Part shown: positions 53,720 through 61,314 of the stretch, piece by piece
Position numbering within the stretch: the stretch's first letter is position 1
Layout: every line of letters begins with the position of its first letter
Origin: Pelomonas sp052436255
Lineage (GTDB): Bacteria > Pseudomonadota > Gammaproteobacteria > Burkholderiales > Burkholderiaceae_C
Reading direction: 5' to 3'
Assembly (NCBI GenBank): GCA_052436255.1
Contig: JBQVNP010000005.1
Coordinates: forward strand, 36,680 to 100,679
Length of the DNA: 64,000 bases
The notes under the pieces: model-generated
Database searches by the model: none
The model's input: only the letters and a program-made list of their open reading frames with translations
What the model was told of the DNA's origin: nothing
Program-made: the position numbers and the translations under genes

Positions 53720-54953
53720 CTTGCGCCGCCTTTGCCGCCGCCTCACGCAGCTTGTCCTTCTTGCTCTTGCGCGTCGTGCTCTTGATGCCGCCCGCTGCCT
53801 GCGCCTCGCTGGCCAGTGCCGTCGGCTCGAAGCCGTCCAGCCGCTCCCGCGGCACGCGCTGGCCCTGGCGCTTCTCGATGACGCGGAAATGGCTCTCGGC
53901 GTTCTCGGCGCTGTCCGCGCAGATGAAGCTGACCGCCACGCCGGTGGCGCCAGCGCGGCCGGTGCGGCCGATGCGGTGGGTATAGTCGGCCGGCGAGCGC
54001 GGCAGCTCGTAGTTGACGACGGCATCCAGCGCATCGACATGCAGGCCGCGCGCGGCCACGTCGGTGGCGACCAGCACCTTGACGCTGCCGGCCTTCAGCG
54101 CCGCCAGCACGTCGCTGCGCGCGCCCTGGCTCAGCTCGCCATGCAGGGCGCCAGCCTTGAAGCCGTGGGCGAAGAGCTTGTCCGACACCAGCTCGGCGGT
54201 GTAGCGGCTGGCGACGAAGACCAGCGCGCGGTCCCAAGCCTCGTCCTTGAGCAGGTGCCGCAGCGCCGGCAGGCGCTGGGCGCGGTCAAGCTGGATGGCG
54301 CGTTGCTTGATCTGCGGTGCTGCCTCCTGGATATCAATGCGCACCGGGTCGCGCAGCAACTGCTCGGCCAGCGTCTGCACCGCCGCCGGGCAGGTGGCAG
54401 AGAACAGCAGGGTCTGGCGTCGCACGGGCAGCAGCGCCAGCACACGCTGCAACTCATCGGCGAAGCCCTGGCCGAGCAGGCGGTCGGCCTCATCCAGCAC
54501 CAGGCAGTCGATGCCCGCCAGCTTCAGGCCGTTGTGATCGATGAGGTCGAGCAGGCGGCCCGGCGTGGCCACCATCACGTCGCAGCCGCCGCGCAGTGCC
54601 ATCAGTTGCGGATTGATGGACACACCGCCGAACGCCAGCGCGATCCTGGGGCGGTGCAGCAGCAGGGCCGCGACGTCGCGCAGCAGCTGGGCGGTCTGCG
54701 CGGCCAGCTCGCGGGTGGGCGCCAGCACCAGCACGCGCGGTCCGGGGCGCGGCGGCGCGGTGATCAGCCGTTGCAGCAGCGGCAGCGCGAAGGCGGCGGT
54801 CTTGCCCGAACCGGTCTGGGCCAGTGCCAGCACGTCGGCGCCGGCCAGGATGGGCGGCAGCGCAGCGGCCTGGACGGCGGTAGGGGCGTGATAGCCCTGT
54901 TCGCGCACGGCGCGCAGCAGGGCGGGCGACAGGCCCAGGGAAGAAAAAGACAT
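53709..54953 (-). CDS. DEAD/DEAH box RNA helicase (RhlE-like)
   Basis: ATP-dependent RNA helicase of 414 aa. Q motif GYHAPTAVQ, motif I AQTGSGKTAAF, Ia PTRELAAQ, II VLDEAD, III SAT, and C-terminal VATDVAARGLHVDALDAVVNYELP plus HRIGRTGRAG are complete. A basic tail (SKKDKLREAAAK) follows the core. Six bases separate its start from the broken ogt gene upstream. Confidence 0.95.
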   Translation of the reverse strand: MSFSSLGLSPALLRAVREQGYHAPTAVQAAALPPILAGADVLALAQTGSGKTAAFALPLLQRLITAPPRPGPRVLVLAPTRELAAQTAQLLRDVAALLLHRPRIALAFGGVSINPQLMALRGGCDVMVATPGRLLDLIDHNGLKLAGIDCLVLDEADRLLGQGFADELQRVLALLPVRRQTLLFSATCPAAVQTLAEQLLRDPVRIDIQEAAPQIKQRAIQLDRAQRLPALRHLLKDEAWDRALVFVASRYTAELVSDKLFAHGFKAGALHGELSQGARSDVLAALKAGSVKVLVATDVAARGLHVDALDAVVNYELPRSPADYTHRIGRTGRAGATGVAVSFICADSAENAESHFRVIEKRQGQRVPRERLDGFEPTALASEAQAAGGIKSTTRKSKKDKLREAAAKAAQDGH

Positions 54954-54959
54954 GCGGAA

Positions 54960-55510
54960 TTAGAACAGCGGCCGCTGGTCGCCTGCGAGCTGGCCGACAG
55001 CGCGCGCTTCGATGAGCAGCAAGCGCCGCTTGGTCTCGACGCCGCCGGGCGCAGAAAAGCCCGTCGGCTCGCCTCCCGCCCCCATCACGCGATGGAGGGC
55101 ACGATGGGCGGAAACGGGTTATCGCCCTCGGCGCGGCCGACCGCGCGTGCCGCGCCTGGCCGGCCCAGCGCGGCGGCGATGTCACCATAGGTGCGCGTTT
55201 GGCCCGGCGGTATGGCGCGGGTCAGCGCATGCACCTGGCGGCGGAACGCCGGGATGCCGCGTTCGTCGAGCGGGATGTCGCTGAGGTCACGCACCTCGCC
55301 GGCCAGCAGCGCGCGGATGCCATCGACGGCGTGGGCGATGGCGGGCGGCAGTTCATCTGTCAGCCGAGCGCCCGGGTGCCGCCGCTTGAGCTGGGTCGGG
55401 CTCGCCTGAGGCAGCAGCGAGGCGACGACGCCCTGCGCGCTCCAGACGATGCCGCAGGTTCCCAGCGCGGTGGCGAAGCTGTGGCTCCACAGCGGCTCGT
55501 CGTGCGGCAT
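54960..55510 (-). pseudogene. ogt: frameshifted methylated-DNA-[protein]-cysteine S-methyltransferase
   Basis: Ogt/Ada-C type O6-alkylguanine repair protein. ATG 55510 (MPHDEPLWSHSF) leads to a normal reading through RTYGDIAAALGRPGAARAVGRAEGDNPFPPIVP, then the frame stops at once as SIA. The continuation HRVMGAGGEPTGFSAPGGVETKR, then a short tail ending at 54960, is in another frame. Restoring one G in TCCAT (plus-strand junction 55095/55096) recreates PCHR. The deletion removes the catalytic Cys codon, so the protein is inactive unless this is a sequence error. It is not in a homopolymer. Confidence 0.88.
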
Positions 55511-55533
55511 CTCAAGATCGTTGACAGAATCGC

Positions 55534-55824
55534 TCACGTTATCCGGGCGGCGCTTGCAGTTTTGAAGTAGTAGCCAAGCATGCCAGCGCCGCGCGCGCGG
55601 CCGGCGTCGTCCAGCCAGGGTGCGACGTGGGAGCGCCGGGCCGCCGAGCAGGCCGCCGGATGCAGGCCTTGGTCGGCACACACCAGCAGCGCCTCGAAGC
55701 CGCCCCGGCAGCGCTCAACGTCGACGCTGCTCATCACCGGGCCGTGGCCCGGCACGGGGCGCTTGAACGGCTGCGCTGCGATCTGCGGCCAGGCGGGCGG
55801 GCACGCGGTGTCCATGAAGGGCAT
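55534..55824 (-). pseudogene. C-terminal remnant of an MBL-fold metallo-hydrolase
   Basis: The 96-residue frame from ATG 55824 reads like the end of a metallo-beta-lactamase-fold protein: FKRPVPGHGPVMSSVD, then FEALLVCADQGLHPAACSAARRSHVAPWL and AGMLGYYF. The N-terminal HxHxDH zinc site is missing; upstream sequence runs into dusA within 55 bases. I read it as a 5'-deleted gene, although a short expressed protein cannot be excluded. Confidence 0.55.
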
Positions 55825-55879
55825 CAGAGGCGCAACAGCGGATGCTCGCGCACGACCGGCGGCCGGCGGGTCGTCACCT

Positions 55880-56878
55880 TCAGGCCGCGACGGCCGCGCT
55901 CGAAAGCCGCGCCGCGGTCGCCTGTTCAGCCACCTGGCGCGGTGGCAGCATCTTCAGGCGATGGTCGCTCCAGACCTGGCGCCAGCGGCGCGCGCCCGGT
56001 GTGCCGTTCCACAGGCCCAGCGCATGGCGCATCGCGTGCGACCACGAGCGACCGGCGGCGTGCACGCGGTCGAGATAGTCCAGCCAGCCATCCTCGACCT
56101 GCTCGCGCGAGGTCGCGGGGTCGGCCGCACCGAAGAAGCGCGAATCCCATTGCGCCATGCTCCAGGGCTCGTGGTAGGCCTCGCGGCCGACCATGACGCC
56201 ATCCAGCACGGCGAGCTGGTCGGCGATCTGGTCAGGCGTCTTCAGGCCGCCGTTGATGGCGATGGTCAGCTGCGGGAACTCGCGCTTGAGCTGCGCGACC
56301 AGCTCGTAGCGCAGCGGCGGGACCTCACGGTTCTCCTTGGGCGACAAGCCCTGCAGCCAGGCATTGCGGGCATGCACGATGAAGACCTCGCAACCCGCTG
56401 CGGCGACCGTGCCGACGAAGTCGCGCACGAAGTCGTAGCTTTCGTTCCTGTCGATGCCGATGCGGTGCTTGACGGTGACCGGCAGCGCCGTCGCGTCGCG
56501 CATGGCCTTGACGCAATCGGCCACCAATTGCGGCTCGGCCATCAGACAGGCACCGAAGGCGCCCTTCTGCACCCGCTCGCTCGGGCAGCCGCAGTTCAGG
56601 TTGACCTCGTCATAGCCCCAGCGCTCGGCCAGCGTGGCGCAGGCGGCCAGGTCGGCGGGTTCGCTGCCACCGAGTTGCAGCGCCACCGGGTGCTCCTCGG
56701 CGTTGAAGTCCAGGTGCCGCGGCTGGTCGCCGTGCAGCAAGGCGCCCGTCGTCACCATCTCCGTGTAGAGCAGCGTATGGCGGGTGATGAGCCGATGGAA
56801 GTAGCGGCAATGCCGGTCGGTCCAGTCCATCATGGGCGCGACGCTTAATCGCCAGCCCCTGTGAGTGGCCGCTTTCAT
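55880..56878 (-). CDS. dusA: tRNA-dihydrouridine(20/20a) synthase DusA
   Basis: FMN enzyme that reduces U20/U20a in tRNA. The 332-aa sequence has the FMN entry RLSVAPMMDWTDRH, the catalytic-Cys motif LNCGCPSERVQKGAFGACLM, VKHRIGID, the DusA-specific HARNAWLQGLSPKENREVPPL and INGGLKT. Start at ATG 56878 (MKAATHRGWRLSVAPMMDW). Its C-terminal Ala-rich tail runs to 55880. Alone on its strand, with about 300 non-coding bases upstream. Confidence 0.95.
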   Translation of the reverse strand: MKAATHRGWRLSVAPMMDWTDRHCRYFHRLITRHTLLYTEMVTTGALLHGDQPRHLDFNAEEHPVALQLGGSEPADLAACATLAERWGYDEVNLNCGCPSERVQKGAFGACLMAEPQLVADCVKAMRDATALPVTVKHRIGIDRNESYDFVRDFVGTVAAAGCEVFIVHARNAWLQGLSPKENREVPPLRYELVAQLKREFPQLTIAINGGLKTPDQIADQLAVLDGVMVGREAYHEPWSMAQWDSRFFGAADPATSREQVEDGWLDYLDRVHAAGRSWSHAMRHALGLWNGTPGARRWRQVWSDHRLKMLPPRQVAEQATAARLSSAAVAA

Positions 56879-57180
56879 AGAGAGAACTGCCCCACGAATA
56901 CCCGCCGATCCTTGCCCATTCCAGTCCGTTCCACCCTTCAGCACCTGGTGCTACAGCGAGTGCTATCAAAACTCCTGTCGCCCCGACACCGTGGCCAGTA
57001 TTCTCACTCGGAAGCGGGCCGATGGCTTCGCGCGCAGCTTCATGCTGGGGTGCTACCGACTGCACCGCGGCAGCGTCGTCCGAGCAACGCCACAGGAAGC
57101 TGCTGTGAATCGTCAAGCGCTTAAAGCTGTTGTTCCGGTGAGGCCAAAGTGAGGTTGCAAGCCGCGACAAGGGCGAGCGG
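56879..57180. other. 302-base non-coding gap upstream of dusA
   Basis: No ORF here resembles a known protein on either strand, and I see no clear -35/-10 pair, terminator with U tract or tandem repeat. It should hold the dusA promoter and the 3' end of the acyltransferase unit. Base composition is less GC-rich than the surrounding genes. Confidence 0.4.
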
Positions 57181-59190
57181 TCAAGGTGCCGGCGAATCCG
57201 CCTGCTGCTCGGCTGAACCGCTCTCCGCCAGCAGTTTGAGCATTGGTGCTTCAAGCGCCGGCGCGAGACTGAGCGCGAACTCTTCCGTCAAATGGTTCCG
57301 GTCCTTGAACATGATCAACCCATTTCGCGCTGTTGGGCAAACCGGCCCGTCGCAGATGGCGTGAGATAAGTTGATGAAGGCCGCGCCACGGCGCACCAGC
57401 ACCTCCTCCTCGGCGGTCGCGAGCGGTCCAACGCGCGCCTCTTCGTCGGCGGCCAAATAGGTGCAGGCCTCATCGACGGACCAATTGCGCCAGGACGCGC
57501 GCGCGTAGCAGGCCGGCACGTTGAAACCGGGGAATGGAATGTCCTTCAGGTAGCCCACCTGGGCGCCGGTGCGCTGCAACCGCTCCACCGTACGGTCCAG
57601 GCCGGCCTGCCAGCGGCCGGGCTCCATGCTATAGCCCGAAGAACTAGCCATGATCACTAGCGCAGGCCGCATCCGCTCGATGCGCTGAAGCATCCGCTCC
57701 CGCCACGCCGTGCATTCGTGATAGTCGCCGAGCGTCGTGTAGACGGCAACTTGGACATCCACGGAGGGGCATGCCGACTTGGTCAGCACAACCAAACGCA
57801 GGTGGTGTTTGAGCGCTAGCTGCTGCAACGGAACGAACCACTGCGCCGCATGGGAATCCCCGAACAGCACGACCGTGGCGCTCGGGCGTTCGAATCCGAA
57901 CTCGCACGCGGGCTGATCTACGGCGTCGGCCAGCGTGAGGCAGCCCGTGGCCTCGGTGATGTCCCATCGGGCTGCGCGCTCGAAGCGCTCCTGTTCAGGC
58001 CCGACATGGATGAACTTGCGGGTGAACTGCGCGCCGGCGGCGACCACCACGCACAACGCCAAGCCGGCGAAAACGACCTGGCGAGCCGACCCGCCCGGAA
58101 ACAAGGAATGCATAAAGGGCTGTTCGACGAAGCGGTAGGACAGCCAACCCAGTGCAATGGACAGTGCGATCAACCCAACGGTCAACAAGGCGCCGGATTT
58201 GGGCGTGATCACGGCAGCTGCGATTAGGACGGGCCAATGCCACAGATAGACGGAATAGGAGCAATCGCCGAGCTGCCGAATGACCCGAGACTGCAGCAGC
58301 CTGCCTACCATCGTCTGCCCGCCATGCTGGACAACGACAAGTAGCAGACCCCCGGCCACGACCGGAAACGCCGCCAAGAAACCGGGGAACCTCATCCGGC
58401 CGTCGAACAGTAAGGAGATCAAGCAGAGCATGGCCATTGCGACCCAGCCCATAGCCGCCACGGTGCGCGTGCTCCAGCCGATCAAAAGTCGCGGCCAGAC
58501 GGCGATGGCCATACCGACCGCAAACTCCCAGATCCGGAATGGCGTGAGGAAGAACGCGTACTTGAAATTTAACTGCGTGATGGCCACGCAGCTTGCGAAG
58601 CTGAGCCCCCCGATGATCACAAGCAGCCAACCCGTCACCAAGCGGGGCCTGCCGCGGAACCGGCGCGTCGAAAATAGCATGAGCAGGGGCCAGACCACAT
58701 AGAACTGCTCCTCCACCGCCAACGACCAAAGGTGCAACGTGGGATTCGCCTCCGTGTGCCCGCCGAAATAGTCTGTGGGGCGGCTAGCAAACCAGAGGTT
58801 AGAGGCATAGAGCGCGGCGGCTCGCGCGGACGACAGGAGTTCATCCTGCTCCTGAGGCGCATACAACAGGCGGATGCCGACCACAGTACAGGCCAGCACC
58901 ACTGCGGCAGCGGGGAGCAGGCGCCGCACCCGGCGTGCATAGAACGCCCAAAGGTCCAGCCCGTTCTTGCTCTCGAGTTCCCTTAGCAATAGTCCGCCAA
59001 TGAGATAGCCCGAGATTACGAAGAACACGTCAACCCCGACGTAGCCGCCGCCAAAGCCCGGCACACCGGCGTGGTTCAGCAGCACAAGCAGGATTGCGAT
59101 CCCGCGCATTCCTTGCAAGCCGGGGTTAAACCGGTTTGGCGCAACGACAGCGCCCGCCGTTCGCAAGAGCGCCGGTTGAGCGGCGCTCAC
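57181..59190 (-). CDS. OafB-like acyltransferase (acyltransferase-3 plus SGNH)
   Basis: A 669-aa membrane O-acyltransferase. Residues about 20-385 form a ten-helix acyltransferase-3 domain (NPGLQGMRGIAILLVLLNHAG with His40; FFVISGYLIGGLLL; HLWSLAVEEQFYVVWP; YSVYLWHWP). A C-terminal SGNH domain has GDSHAAQW (444-451) and DRNH near 632. Relatives O-acetylate LPS O-antigen or exopolysaccharide. Start GTG 59190 overlaps the upstream stop (GTGA); a longer reading frame to 59784 is antisense to the upstream gene frame and rejected. Codon use looks less GC-biased than neighbours. Confidence 0.88.
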   Translation of the reverse strand: MSAAQPALLRTAGAVVAPNRFNPGLQGMRGIAILLVLLNHAGVPGFGGGYVGVDVFFVISGYLIGGLLLRELESKNGLDLWAFYARRVRRLLPAAAVVLACTVVGIRLLYAPQEQDELLSSARAAALYASNLWFASRPTDYFGGHTEANPTLHLWSLAVEEQFYVVWPLLMLFSTRRFRGRPRLVTGWLLVIIGGLSFASCVAITQLNFKYAFFLTPFRIWEFAVGMAIAVWPRLLIGWSTRTVAAMGWVAMAMLCLISLLFDGRMRFPGFLAAFPVVAGGLLLVVVQHGGQTMVGRLLQSRVIRQLGDCSYSVYLWHWPVLIAAAVITPKSGALLTVGLIALSIALGWLSYRFVEQPFMHSLFPGGSARQVVFAGLALCVVVAAGAQFTRKFIHVGPEQERFERAARWDITEATGCLTLADAVDQPACEFGFERPSATVVLFGDSHAAQWFVPLQQLALKHHLRLVVLTKSACPSVDVQVAVYTTLGDYHECTAWRERMLQRIERMRPALVIMASSSGYSMEPGRWQAGLDRTVERLQRTGAQVGYLKDIPFPGFNVPACYARASWRNWSVDEACTYLAADEEARVGPLATAEEEVLVRRGAAFINLSHAICDGPVCPTARNGLIMFKDRNHLTEEFALSLAPALEAPMLKLLAESGSAEQQADSPAP

Positions 59191-60302
59191 GCGAGATCTT
59201 TCAGTGGATGTTTTGGCGCCGTCCAAGGGCTGACAAAGAAGGCAGCAACCTCGGCGGGGTCCACGTCGGCAACCGCGGCGGGCTGCCAGCGCGGGGCGTG
59301 GTCCTTGTCGACGGCCAGTGCGCGGATGCCTTCGACCGTCTCGCTGCGGGCTGCGCCGCGCAGGTGGAAGGCGTGGTGCACGAGATCGCGCTCCAGGCGC
59401 AGGTCGTCGGCCAGGCTGAGCTTGCGGCTGCGGCGCACGAGTTCGAGCGTGACGGCCATCATGGTCGGCGAGCGTTGCAGCAGCGCCTGGCGGGTCTGGC
59501 GTGACCAGTCGTCGCCCGCGGCGGCCAGCGAATCCAGGATGCCGGCCAGCGTCGGCTCGCCGAAGTGGCGATCGATGCGCTCGGCGGCGGCCTTGGGGTC
59601 GGCGGCCGGGGCGAGGTCGGCGCGCTCCATGACGGTCGCGACGACATGCTCGGCGCTGGCTTGCGGGCTGGCCCTCAAGGCGGCGATCAGGTCGTCCCAC
59701 TGCGAGGCTGGCACATAGACGTCGCCCAGGCCCCACTCGATGGCGTCGCCCGCCGCAATGGCCTGGCCGGTCAGCGCCAGCCACTCGCCCACATGGCCGG
59801 GGCAGCGGGCGAGAAAGTAACCGCCGCCAACATCGGGGAACAGGCCGATAGCGGTCTCAGGCATCGCGAGCCTGGAGCGGTCGCTGAGCACGCGCAGCTT
59901 GGCCCCTTGGCTGATGCCCATGCCGCCGCCCATGACGATGCCGTCCATCAGCGCGATATAGGGTTTGGGGTAGTGGTGGATGAGGTGATTGAGGCGGTAT
60001 TCCTCGGTGAAGAAGTCCTCCAGCGCCGAGTCACCGGCGTGCGCGGCCTGGTGGAAGAAGCGGATGTCGCCACCAGCACAGAAGGCCGGTGCCTTGCCCT
60101 CACGCGCCGCGCCGAGCACCGTGACCGCCTGGATCTCGGGACGCGCCGCCCAATGGCGCAGCAGGGCCGTCATGTCACGAATCATGGCCAGCGACAGCGC
60201 GTTCAGCGCCTGCGGGCGGTTCAGCGTGATGAGGCCAAGGCAGCCGTTGACCTCGGCCAGGATTTGGCCATCGGCACCGAGGGGCGGGATCGGATCGTTC
60301 AT
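59187..60302 (-). CDS. enoyl-CoA hydratase/isomerase, 3-hydroxyisobutyryl-CoA hydrolase type
   Basis: Crotonase-fold protein of 371 aa, the longer HIBCH form. LITLNRPQALNALSLAMIRDM, the oxyanion segment FCAGGDIRFFH, ALMDGIVMGGGMGIS and the PETAIGLFPDVGGGYFLAR region support 3-hydroxyisobutyryl-CoA hydrolase (valine catabolism). It is coupled by four-base overlaps to the EamA gene upstream and the acyltransferase gene downstream, an unexpected functional mix. Confidence 0.88.
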   Translation of the reverse strand: MNDPIPPLGADGQILAEVNGCLGLITLNRPQALNALSLAMIRDMTALLRHWAARPEIQAVTVLGAAREGKAPAFCAGGDIRFFHQAAHAGDSALEDFFTEEYRLNHLIHHYPKPYIALMDGIVMGGGMGISQGAKLRVLSDRSRLAMPETAIGLFPDVGGGYFLARCPGHVGEWLALTGQAIAAGDAIEWGLGDVYVPASQWDDLIAALRASPQASAEHVVATVMERADLAPAADPKAAAERIDRHFGEPTLAGILDSLAAAGDDWSRQTRQALLQRSPTMMAVTLELVRRSRKLSLADDLRLERDLVHHAFHLRGAARSETVEGIRALAVDKDHAPRWQPAAVADVDPAEVAAFFVSPWTAPKHPLKDLA

Positions 60303-61180
60303 GCGTTCTTCAGGACGGATTTGACGGAGGGAGGGGCGAGGGCTTCGTTGGCGACCAGCGCGGCAAGCACGAGGCTACCGCCGATCAGCGCCGCGCTGCC
60401 TGGGTGTTCGCCCGCAAAGAGCCAAGCCCACAGCACACCGAGCAGGGTTTCCATCTGACCAAGCAAGGCCAGCTCGTGACCCGGCAGCTCGCGCGCCAGC
60501 CGCACCGCCAGCAGACAGGGAACAGCCAGCTGGAAGACGCCGAGGCCGGCCAGCAGGGTCAGGTCGTGCGCGCCGGCCTGCAGGGGCCAGGCCAGCGGCA
60601 GCGTCAGCGCCATGGAGAGCAGCGCGCCGATCAGGACGGCAGGGAGCATGTCGGGCGCACTCGGCCGGCCGCCCTGCCCAACCTTCTGCAGAAGGCACCA
60701 GTTCGTCGCGGCCGCCAGCGGCACGCCCAACGCGACGAGCACGCCGAGCAGCGGCCCGCCAAGCTGCCCGCCGAACATCCAGGCGATGCCGGCGCCCGCC
60801 ACGCCGATGGCCCACCAGGTACGTGCGGGGATGGGCTGATGCAGAAAGACGCGAGCAAAGACTGCCGTGAACAGCGGCGACAGCGACATCGTGACCAGCA
60901 CGTTGGCCACCGTCGTCAGCGACAGCGCCACCATGAAGGCCGTGAACATGACGGCCCAGCACAGGCCCGAGGCCCAGACGGCGCGGCCTTTGAGGCTGGG
61001 CAGCAGCGCCCTGCCCCGCATGAAGCCCAGGATCATGACCAGCGCCATCGCATTGAAGGCGCTGCGCCAGAACGTGATCTCGAAGCCCCGCGCCGCCTCC
61101 AGATGCCGCGTGACCACCCCCGCCGAGCTCCACATCAGCGTGACCAGCAGCATCAGCAACACAGCGGATCGGTGGCTCAT
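60299..61180 (-). CDS. EamA family DMT transporter
   Basis: Ten-helix DMT permease of 293 aa with two EamA repeats (LLMLLVTLMWSSAGVVTRHL start; NVLVTMSLSPLFTAVFARVFLHQ; second repeat ELALLGQMETLLGVLWAWLFAGEHPG). ATG 61180 (MSHRSAV) is chosen; an upstream in-frame Met would run through a hairpin. Unrelated in sequence detail to the EamA gene at 40674. Its stop overlaps the HIBCH-like start. Confidence 0.88.
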   Translation of the reverse strand: MSHRSAVLLMLLVTLMWSSAGVVTRHLEAARGFEITFWRSAFNAMALVMILGFMRGRALLPSLKGRAVWASGLCWAVMFTAFMVALSLTTVANVLVTMSLSPLFTAVFARVFLHQPIPARTWWAIGVAGAGIAWMFGGQLGGPLLGVLVALGVPLAAATNWCLLQKVGQGGRPSAPDMLPAVLIGALLSMALTLPLAWPLQAGAHDLTLLAGLGVFQLAVPCLLAVRLARELPGHELALLGQMETLLGVLWAWLFAGEHPGSAALIGGSLVLAALVANEALAPPSVKSVLKNA

Positions 61181-61186
61181 AGCAGA

Positions 61187-61204
61187 GCGCCCCTTTCGGG
61201 GCGC
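61187..61204 (-). promoter_or_regulatory. GNRA-type hairpin covering the EamA ribosome site
   Basis: On the minus strand GCGCCCC-GAAA-GGGGCGC forms seven GC-rich pairs with a GAAA tetraloop, six bases before the EamA ATG at 61180. The only SD-like run (AAAGGGG) lies inside it. It may mask translation initiation or end upstream transcripts. Confidence 0.5.
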
Positions 61205-61224
61205 GGGCAATCAACTGACTAGAA

Positions 61225-61241
61225 CCCCCTCTCGGAGGGGG
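61225..61241. repeat. GC hairpin downstream of typA
   Basis: Arms CCCCCTC and GAGGGGG with a TCG loop, between typA and the EamA gene; no adjacent T run. Possibly part of typA transcript ending together with the 61267-61314 palindrome. Confidence 0.4.
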
Positions 61242-61266
61242 CAGGGGGAGCTCAACATTTCCGCGG

Positions 61267-61314
61267 AACGCGAGCGGGCTTCGTGCGCTTAAGCGCGCGA
61301 AGCTCGCTTGCGTT
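61267..61314. repeat. 48-bp near-perfect palindrome at the end of typA
   Basis: Two 24-base arms meet at 61290/61291 with three mismatches. The right arm is the last eight codons of typA including its stop; the left arm lies just downstream. On the plus strand all three mismatches would be G-U pairs in RNA; on the typA mRNA they are A-C mismatches. It could be an inverted duplication of the gene end, a stabilising 3' stem or a terminator without U tract. Confidence 0.65.

Noticed and set aside
59191..59784. N-terminal extension of the acyltransferase frame to 867 aa
   Set aside because: The extra 198 residues overlap the HIBCH-like gene in another frame and lack similarity; GTG at 59190 gives the normal acyltransferase N-terminus.
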